Assembly: GCA_046706945.1 (NCBI GenBank)
Contig: JBJKOY010000377.1
Span: 1-59,679, forward strand
Direction of reading: 5' to 3'
Source: FEN-1297 sp046706945
Lineage (GTDB): Bacteria > Bacteroidota > Ignavibacteria > Ignavibacteriales > Ignavibacteriaceae
Length of the DNA: 59,679 nucleotides
Below the pieces are notes generated by a model, which was given only the letters and a program-made list of their open reading frames with translations, searched no databases and was not told where the DNA came from. Below, piece by piece: positions 55,101-59,679 of this stretch. Positions within the stretch are counted from its first letter, which is position 1. The number at the start of each line of letters is the position of its first letter. The position numbers and the translations under genes were made by a program.

Positions 55101-56171
55101 ATGCTCGGTCTTAACTCGAATAACTTCATAAGGGCGCCCGGACAGAATATTACGGATTCGTACAGCCAGAGGAATAATCTGGATTTCAGTACTTCCAAAC
55201 CGCTGTGGGAGGGCGCAAGAATAGATCTGAACTGGAAAGTCGGCTGGTCTATAAACAAAAGCACAACGTATCAATCTGATTCGGTTACCGGTATCGCAAC
55301 GCAGCAGTTTTTAAATGAAACCGGCTCAATTTCAAGATCGTTTTTAACGGTTCCGCCGGTGTTCTTTCTGAGTTTTCTTAAGAGCGGAATAAACCGAGTG
55401 CATCAGCTTTATACGTACGATCAGAACGACCCGAATTCGGCCCAGGAACTGTCGAACGCATTTGTCCAAGGCTTTGAAACTTTGCCCTGGCTCTCAAGGC
55501 TCGGCTTCTTAAAGAATTTCATGAACTATATTCCGCGGCCGAACTGGACATTTAATTGGGACGGCTTGCAGAAGTATCCGTTGTTTCATTCTTTTGCGCA
55601 AAGTATGTCAATTCAGAATGCGTATACTTCAACTTACACCGAAGGATGGAATATCGATCCCACCGGGACGCGCGTTGTTCAATCCCAAAGGATAGAATAC
55701 GGGTTTACACCGCTGGTCGGGATTAATATTACGTTTAACAGGCTCTGGAACGGTAACCTGACCGGGAACATAAAATATTCAACGAGGTCCAGTTACGATC
55801 TGGGCATTTCCACGCAAAATATTACCGAAACATTCTCGAGGGATATCGGCCTGACCGCATCGTATTCAAAATCCGGCTTCGAATTCCCGTTCTTCGGGCT
55901 GTCGCTTAAGAACGATATTGAATTCAGCTTTTCCTATACCAACAGTCAAAGCACCACCATAATTTATAATATGCAGCAATGGGACGGCGGCATTCCTCAG
56001 GACGGCGTCAACAGGATTTCCTTAGAACCCCGCATAAAATATACGGTTAGCTCGAAAGTTACGCTGTCAATCTTTTATCAGCGCTCCTCCACGGCGCCCG
56101 TCGGAGCTTCGCAGATTCCGCCGACGACAACAAATGAGGCGGGACTTGACGTACATATTTCGATACAATGA
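49116..56171 (+). CDS. sprA: SprA-type T9SS outer-membrane translocon protein
   Basis: A 2351-aa giant outer-membrane protein of the SprA (Sov) family, which forms the 36-stranded exit channel of the type IX secretion system. N-terminal hydrophobic segment (about 5-25), a low-complexity KSDTTHGRIDTTKGKKDT linker, repeated barrel strands, Ca-binding-like loops (DVNHNGVIDQNED about 1065, DLNQNGNLD about 1140), and a disordered Asn/Glu/Arg-rich insert at about 1845-1925. The C-terminal half is a long run of barrel strands ending AGLDVHISIQ. The TTG start has no ribosome site; an ATT at 49095 with AAGGGA at 49084-49089 would add IKQRIRK and better fit a signal anchor. porX lies 92 bp downstream. 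Confidence 0.9.
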   Translation: MFSEIAGVSIFGTILFYSAINMGFLDPYISQLNNDFWVDAIFNYNAAGNIAPGRDDLQPVNNLNSYASTADGNYELKIPSDVPADTSKNKLYSDTSKSDTTHGRIDTTKGKKDTLAVEQDTAVLNAMARDSTARLKYFQYKRNDEPYVTLSKPQPGQEFFAQPSQGLAQRRVQIDSTGKFVEIIDEVAGMHPKIILRLPIEEYIKMQLALNNQRIWNGIADAYEMKGSANELGELIKSFTNFEIPLPSVGVLSIFGKPKISLRIGGAVDIHGAWRSQTTQGVTASLLGNTTNEPDFQQQVQINVNGTIGDKLNINADWNTERTFEYENQLKIKYTGYEDEIVQSVEAGNVSLQTSPLVGGGEALFGVKAKFQLGPLTLTTLASQKKGQTKTVAVSGGSTSQTFSIRAYDYATNNFFLDTVYASTKPEFNFFYKYYGNATPIVNPAYRIVKLEVWKSKTGLTYDKSKERQVNAYLNLPPLSQGGTYPAKYFADTSSQNQGLVESGRFTLLQEGVDYTLQPNTGYITFNAQIQDQDAIAVAYEVENSQPGPQDDSFYGQFLSSVNNDTSKLVLKLIKPAYLKPQYKEAWKLMLKNIYPLNSTNINQNGFVFQIKYEIPGQDPVTEIQTDKGVVKLLNAFGLDKYDASLTNPTPDDQFDWRPTITILPAQGEVIFPYLEPFGKDMAAEGIPDSLAYQSVYDTTSYYAQQDKIHDRWEMTGKFSGEASSVYQLGFNIVENSVRVTLNGRQLTAGVDYTVDYNIGQLTILNSDALVPGANLSISYEQNDLFQLASKTLLGARGVLDLGENTNLGFSILNLNQQSLNDKVRIGEEPLSNTIMGVDFSTKQDLPFLTAALDNVISTKTMSNLSLSGEAAYIKPDPNTKKSTIPDDKGQSIAYIDDFEGAKKIIPVGIAYTSWKDLSPPGKLQQLPDLTPKEEMPYKAKALWYNITPPNVNVRDIWGTRKQVATQDQQVQTLDFVFLPDTPGVNNPTLTKPPLQTWGGMMKALSSTANDLQAQNIQYIEFWMHVSVMPPNGKSYLYIDLGRISEDMIPNGILNTEDVNHNGVIDQNEDVGIDGMNDQQEQAYYNSKKSDPGGDDFSFDPSAPWGTDAQQIAKYFHINGTEGNAVLTDIGRIPDTEDLNQNGNLDVVNSYFRYAIPLDTTHSGNNYENKYIAGGGDNAGWFLIRVPLRDTAAAVNNPSLSDVEYIRVFCQNEPGEVHVRLAEFNLAGNQWQAALPNDTVMSVSVINYEDNTNYSSPPGVQRARDHSQPDQQVYGNEQSLDLILNGLGIDSTRETVKYMYAPLDLFNYKEMKFFYHCDQSPGTNLADSSDGGYPGQLYIKFGTDTSNYYEYLLTLKPGPPENTGWLDVDIDFSKLTAIKTGLDSAQATKLYTVPVAGIPGEYYGVKGNPSLTAVKYITFGLHNHTGKYKRPRKLYGEVWLNELRVIGADNHPGFAYTASASLNLADLMSVNFNMSRTDPYFHALSDQFGSRVDTRSWSMSANLNVLKLLPFDMSGSNLKLSYSHSESIGKPLYLPGTDIRVEEAAQLAAQSRSDTLSRYSANRKTAKQITDDSQTMSVSDTWSSSGIKLQIPSNYWLIKNTIDALTLGFNYNKTFRRSPTVLSNKSWIWNATANYGINFSPDDYIEPGRLPLIGSIFSFLSDYRNLKIYYAPQNFSASLSVNRNRNITLNRQVGTSISNPIPSHDFSATRALNFLWKFTDGGLINLSTSYNLSVNSSLAYLEVGPDGQTFLPENMVWRKIFGGALFGRDYQLQQSVDIRTNPMLPSLFHLNQYLQLSGGYTVAYQWNNNFSQQEAGRSAGYTSHATVGLRLSLKSLMDPLFEASTEQNNPENFRRQGFEQNNPRPEENQNENRGERNPNREGSEGERNSIRGANRGVERENVPGREPGQNPALKDTAGVKDTTGVKVVKKPFPLVHVYYLLRSMARFLLFDYNAININLSSDNSLGRGSLMARGSGISNFWGLTFHADDGPSRLFMLGLNSNNFIRAPGQNITDSYSQRNNLDFSTSKPLWEGARIDLNWKVGWSINKSTTYQSDSVTGIATQQFLNETGSISRSFLTVPPVFFLSFLKSGINRVHQLYTYDQNDPNSAQELSNAFVQGFETLPWLSRLGFLKNFMNYIPRPNWTFNWDGLQKYPLFHSFAQSMSIQNAYTSTYTEGWNIDPTGTRVVQSQRIEYGFTPLVGINITFNRLWNGNLTGNIKYSTRSSYDLGISTQNITETFSRDIGLTASYSKSGFEFPFFGLSLKNDIEFSFSYTNSQSTTIIYNMQQWDGGIPQDGVNRISLEPRIKYTVSSKVTLSIFYQRSSTAPVGASQIPPTTTNEAGLDVHISIQ

Positions 56172-56263
56172 TAAAATTTGATATTTTTAATTACAATAAT
56201 TCTGTTATAATTAAAACAGCGATATTTATTTTTTAATTTGAAGTAAAACGGGAACAATTGCAC

Positions 56264-57832
56264 ATGAAAGATTACAAAATACTATGGGTTGACGATGAAA
56301 TTGAACTTTTGCGTTCGCATATAATTTTTTTATCGGAAAAGGGTTATGAAGTAGACACGGTTACCAACGGCGAAGACGCGATCTCGGCGGTTAAAGAAAA
56401 AGATTACGACCTTATTTTGCTCGACGAAATGATGCCCGGCATGGGCGGACTTGAAACTCTGGCCAAGATTAAAGAATTCAGCCCGTCGATACCCGTTGTA
56501 ATGGCGACAAAAAGCGAAGAAGAAACCCTGATGGACGAAGCTATAGGAGGCAAGATTACGGATTACCTCACAAAGCCCGTTAATCCCAGCCAAATCCTGC
56601 TGGTATGCAAGAAAATTTTCGAGGGCAGGAAGCTTTCGAATCAGCAGACCGCAAAAGACTACCTGCAGGATTTTAACGAAATTTCCAGAGCCTTTCTAAA
56701 CAATATGGACTTCGAAGAGTGGATGGACGTTTACCTTAAGCTTGTAAACTGGGACGTCGAGCTGGATACTCACCCGGATATTAACCTGCGCCAGACATTA
56801 AACGATCAAAAAAAAGAAGGCAACAAGGAATTTTCAAAGTACATCGAAAAAAATTATAAAAACTGGGTAAACAGTCTGGGCGATGTCTACACTCCTACGC
56901 TGTCCCCGGAAATAGTTCCGAAATATGTTATCCCCAGCCTAAACAATACCAATACGGCAGTATTTTTCTTCGTAATCGATTGCCTCCGGCTGGATCAATG
57001 GCTGATCATGGAGAGACATCTTTCCGATTTCTTCAAGATAGAAAAAGACTATTATTACGCGATACTTCCTACGGCTACCCCTTACGCACGTAACGCGTTA
57101 TTCAGCGGATTATTCCCCTCGGAAATCGAGAAAAATTATCCTCATTTATGGAACAATACGGACGACGACGAGAGGAGCATGAACAAGTACGAGAAAGAAC
57201 TTCTGCAGCTTCTGCTCGACAGAAAAAGGATAAAACTTCGAAACGAATTAAAGTATATTAAAATTATAGATCCGGAAGTAGGACGCAACTTCGAACAGAA
57301 CATTCTTTCCCATCAGAACACCCATCTTACCGCGGTTGTGGTTAATTTCCTGGATATGATCGCACACGGCAGGTCGGATTCGGACCTGCTGAAAGAGATC
57401 GCGCCGGACGAACCGGCTTACAGGTCCCTGACGAATACGTGGTTCACGCACTCTTCTTTGTTTGCTACTTTTAAGGCGCTGGCCGGTATGAGCAACGTGA
57501 AGGTAATTATTACAACCGACCACGGAAGCATAAGGACGTTAAGAGGAGCCAAGGTGCTCGGAGACAGGGAAGCGTCTACGAATTTAAGGTTTAAATTCGG
57601 GCGGAACTTAAAAGTAGACGACAAACATGCCGTTTACGTTAAGAATGCAGAAGATTACAAACTTCCCAAGCGCGGAGTTACAATAAATTATATTATTTCG
57701 AAGGAAGATTACTATTTTGTTTATCCGACCGATTACCATAAGTTCCTTACTTATTATAAAGATACTTTTCAGCACGGCGGAATTTCGATGGAAGAGATGA
57801 TACTGCCGGTTATTACAATGGAGCCGAAATAA
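56264..57832 (+). CDS. porX: PorX-type response regulator with PglZ phosphatase-like domain
   Basis: About 522 aa: an N-terminal receiver (Asp10, Asp11, phosphoacceptor Asp54 in LLDEMMPG, KSEEE switch region, lysine in LTKPVNP), a helical linker (about 125-200), and a C-terminal PglZ/alkaline phosphatase-like domain (FFVIDCLRLDQW, TATPYARNALFSG, MIAHGRSDSD, ITTDHGSIR). PorX controls T9SS genes in Porphyromonas, with PorY as kinase. Start: ATG at 56264; a TTG at 56258 is in frame. It lies directly after sprA, tying regulator to pore, and TsaE follows as in Bacteroidota. Confidence 0.93.
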   Translation: MKDYKILWVDDEIELLRSHIIFLSEKGYEVDTVTNGEDAISAVKEKDYDLILLDEMMPGMGGLETLAKIKEFSPSIPVVMATKSEEETLMDEAIGGKITDYLTKPVNPSQILLVCKKIFEGRKLSNQQTAKDYLQDFNEISRAFLNNMDFEEWMDVYLKLVNWDVELDTHPDINLRQTLNDQKKEGNKEFSKYIEKNYKNWVNSLGDVYTPTLSPEIVPKYVIPSLNNTNTAVFFFVIDCLRLDQWLIMERHLSDFFKIEKDYYYAILPTATPYARNALFSGLFPSEIEKNYPHLWNNTDDDERSMNKYEKELLQLLLDRKRIKLRNELKYIKIIDPEVGRNFEQNILSHQNTHLTAVVVNFLDMIAHGRSDSDLLKEIAPDEPAYRSLTNTWFTHSSLFATFKALAGMSNVKVIITTDHGSIRTLRGAKVLGDREASTNLRFKFGRNLKVDDKHAVYVKNAEDYKLPKRGVTINYIISKEDYYFVYPTDYHKFLTYYKDTFQHGGISMEEMILPVITMEPK

Positions 57833-57834
57833 CT

Positions 57835-58263
57835 TTGAATTATCCTTCTGTTATAAAATCGGGAAGCGAGGAAGAAACGGCCGCAATGGCCGAAAATTTT
57901 ATTAAATCCGTCGCGCCCGGCGATGTTGTCGTTTTAAACGGTAACCTCGGGGCAGGAAAAACTTTTTTTATAAAAAGCGCTTTAAGAACCCTCGGGATCG
58001 ACAACGTCAACAGTCCCACTTTCGCCATTGTAAACGAATACTCGGACGGTTATAAATTTTATCATTTCGATTTTTACAGGATTAACGGGATCAACGAATT
58101 ATACGACATAGGTTTCAACGATTATCTTAACGACCCGGAAGCCGTTATTTTTATCGAGTGGGGAAGCCTGATCCCGGAGATCCTTCCCCGCAGGAGGATT
58201 GAGATAGATATAGATTCGGACGGGGAATTTTCGAGGGTAATAAAATTCTTAAAATATGAATGA
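57835..58263 (+). CDS. tsaE: tRNA threonylcarbamoyladenosine ATPase TsaE
   Basis: A 142-aa TsaE with the P-loop GNLGAGKTFFIKS, switch motif NSPTFAIVNEY and the typical FHFDFYRI segment. It is the ATPase that assists TsaB-TsaD in making t6A37 in tRNAs. Start is TTG at 57835, 2 nt after the porX stop; no Shine-Dalgarno is clear, so translation may be coupled. tsaB overlaps its end. Confidence 0.95.
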   Translation: MNYPSVIKSGSEEETAAMAENFIKSVAPGDVVVLNGNLGAGKTFFIKSALRTLGIDNVNSPTFAIVNEYSDGYKFYHFDFYRINGINELYDIGFNDYLNDPEAVIFIEWGSLIPEILPRRRIEIDIDSDGEFSRVIKFLKYE

Positions 58264-58930
58264 AATAAAACCGATATTATCCGTAGAAACAAGCGGACCG
58301 TTATGCGGCGCATGCGTTTATTTCTCAGATAAAAAATACTTTGAAACCGGTATAAGTTTGAAAAATTCGCACGCCGAAAAACTGTTCGAGGCGATAGACG
58401 GTTGCTTAAGAGCCTCGGGTATCAGCGCGGGCGAATTAAATGCGATCGCGGTTTCCTCGGGGCCCGGCTCTTTTACGGGATTAAGGATCGGGATGTCCGC
58501 GTCGAAAGGTATGGCGTTTGCTTCATCCCTGCCGATTATAACCGTGCCTACCTTTGAGGCGATGGCGCTTCAAATTTCGAAATACCTGCCGGACGGCTCC
58601 GTTTTCTCGATTGCCAATAAAGTCAATTCGGATGAAATTTATTTTGCCAAGTTTAAAATTGTCTCTAATAATTATATATTTGTGGAAAATCTGAGAATTA
58701 TAAAGAACAGCGAACTCCCGGAAAGGTCGGCCGGAGAACTGCTTTTCGGGAATGCCGCGGCTTTATTAAATAGCGAGGGAGTTTACGGAGAGAGCATGAA
58801 TGCCCCTTCTCCGAGGTACGTTGCCGAATGGGCAAAACGCTTCGGCGACAAATTTAAAATTAAAGACTTCGATTATTTGGAACCTAACTATCTAAAAAAT
58901 TTTATTATTAAGGAAAAGAAAAATGTATAA
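58256..58930 (+). CDS. tsaB: tRNA threonylcarbamoyladenosine protein TsaB
   Basis: A 224-aa TsaB of usual length, with SVETSGPLCGACVY at the N-terminus and SSGPGSFTGLRIG in the actin-like ATPase fold. It is the scaffold that links TsaD and TsaE in t6A synthesis. It overlaps tsaE by 8 nt and the next gene by 8 nt, which indicates one operon. Confidence 0.95.
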   Translation: MNEIKPILSVETSGPLCGACVYFSDKKYFETGISLKNSHAEKLFEAIDGCLRASGISAGELNAIAVSSGPGSFTGLRIGMSASKGMAFASSLPIITVPTFEAMALQISKYLPDGSVFSIANKVNSDEIYFAKFKIVSNNYIFVENLRIIKNSELPERSAGELLFGNAAALLNSEGVYGESMNAPSPRYVAEWAKRFGDKFKIKDFDYLEPNYLKNFIIKEKKNV

Positions 58931-59679
58931 GAAGATAATAACCGCACTTGTCTTCTTGAGTTCGATTGCTTTTGCTCAATCAATCGGCCCCAAAGCTGCT
59001 ATTCCTCAAATTGACTACAACTTCTCCCGCGTACCGAAAGGCGAAACATTGTCACATACTTATGTTATTTTTAACGGCGGAGACAAGGCTTTGACGCTAT
59101 CGGACATAAGGACGTCGTGCAAGTGCATAACCGCCAGCCTCGACAGGAACGAACTTGCGCCTGCGGACTCCGCCAGGTTATCCGTCGAATATACCAACGC
59201 TGGCAATTCCGAAAATCTAGATAACTACGTGGCAATCCGTACAAACGATCCTTCCAACCCCGATCTCAGGATATACATAACCAGGATAACTCCGGGTGCC
59301 TCGCCGACATTATCAAAGATGCCGAGCGATACGTCGGGCAATAAACAGGTTTCGGCGCCGCCTTTAATTTATTTCCCGGAAGACTCGCATAATTTCGGAG
59401 TAATGAAACAGGGATCCGTGGGAGACTATATATTTAAGTTCCAGAACAAAGGCGGCTCTGCGTTAAAGATAAAAGATATAACGACATCGTGCGGCTGCAC
59501 CGCGGCTCTGGTTAAAAGCAAGGAAGTTGCACCCGGCGGCGAAGGAGAGTTGAGGGTACAATTTGATTCTTCGGGAAAGATAGGTAAATTAAGCCGTTCG
59601 GTTACGCTCTATACGAACGATCCCAAACACATAGAAAAAACAATAATCATTTATGCTGACGTAGTGACGGAGATAAAAT
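58923..59679 (+). CDS. DUF1573-type periplasmic protein, C-terminally cut by window
   Basis: An open frame of 252 codons that runs off the end. It has a signal peptide (residues 1-19, cleaved near SIAFAQ) and two DUF1573-like immunoglobulin-type domains with the family cysteines: RTSCKCITAS in the first, TTSCGCTAAL in the second, followed by TNDP motifs. Such proteins are exported; their function is unknown. The ATG overlaps the tsaB end by 8 nt. Confidence 0.85.
   Translation, partial: MYKKIITALVFLSSIAFAQSIGPKAAIPQIDYNFSRVPKGETLSHTYVIFNGGDKALTLSDIRTSCKCITASLDRNELAPADSARLSVEYTNAGNSENLDNYVAIRTNDPSNPDLRIYITRITPGASPTLSKMPSDTSGNKQVSAPPLIYFPEDSHNFGVMKQGSVGDYIFKFQNKGGSALKIKDITTSCGCTAALVKSKEVAPGGEGELRVQFDSSGKIGKLSRSVTLYTNDPKHIEKTIIIYADVVTEIK

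Overview
The window looks like a chromosomal segment from a Gram-negative bacterium of the Bacteroidota-Chlorobiota-Ignavibacteriota group, most like Ignavibacteria/Melioribacter. This is inferred from a SprA-type type IX secretion (T9SS) translocon gene next to a PorX-type regulator (REC plus PglZ-like domain), LpxH, many outer-membrane barrels, and AT-rich gaps holding short word-like tandem repeats. No ribosomal RNA is present, so the placement rests on gene content alone.

Layout. 1-430: start of groES (minus) under a perfect CIRCE operator and a sigma70-like promoter. 427-5644: a lone receiver protein, a cytochrome b561-like membrane protein with a YceI protein, and a hybrid histidine kinase. 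5841-11592: a small barrel protein, then a copper operon read leftward (AraC regulator with an HMA-like domain, outer-membrane protein, CopZ-like chaperone, CopA). 11668-19086: TauE exporter, RecQ, an uncharacterised lipoprotein/coiled-coil pair, slipin with its NfeD protease, and a patatin phospholipase. 19170-27707: a leftward citrate operon (isocitrate dehydrogenase, HD protein, aconitase of the Lys4/homoaconitase type, MmgE/PrpD protein, a CitD-CitE fusion, CitF). A small four-helix-bundle gene bounded by octamer arrays interrupts it. 27976-32108: a large hybrid kinase with HPt, the SRP RNA gene, and a SixA phosphatase. 32280-41597: small proteins, UvrC, GlgC, an M1 peptidase, LpxH and a class A penicillin-binding protein.

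41600-43080 is the most unusual stretch. Two 125-bp tandem units each carry the 5' part of tRNA-Leu with a 28-nt palindromic insert in the D-loop. They are followed by an intact tRNA-Leu(CAG), a 77-aa GIY-YIG nuclease gene, and a decayed full-length tRNA-Leu-like copy with a similar insert. This looks like a small mobile or homing-like unit aimed at a tRNA gene. The four-helix-bundle gene at 25.5-25.9 kb may be a parallel case.

43086-48772: flavin-type and VOC proteins, a SpoIIE phosphatase, a Tat-exported amidase, a PAP2 phosphatase and a truncated DUF985 cupin. 48817-59679: sigma70-like promoter, sprA, porX, tsaE, tsaB and the start of a DUF1573 protein.

How the genes work together: the citrate operon covers citrate cleavage, isomerisation and isocitrate/2-oxoglutarate interconversion, and may run reductively. 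The copper operon senses and exports copper. sprA and porX supply the T9SS exit pore and its regulator.
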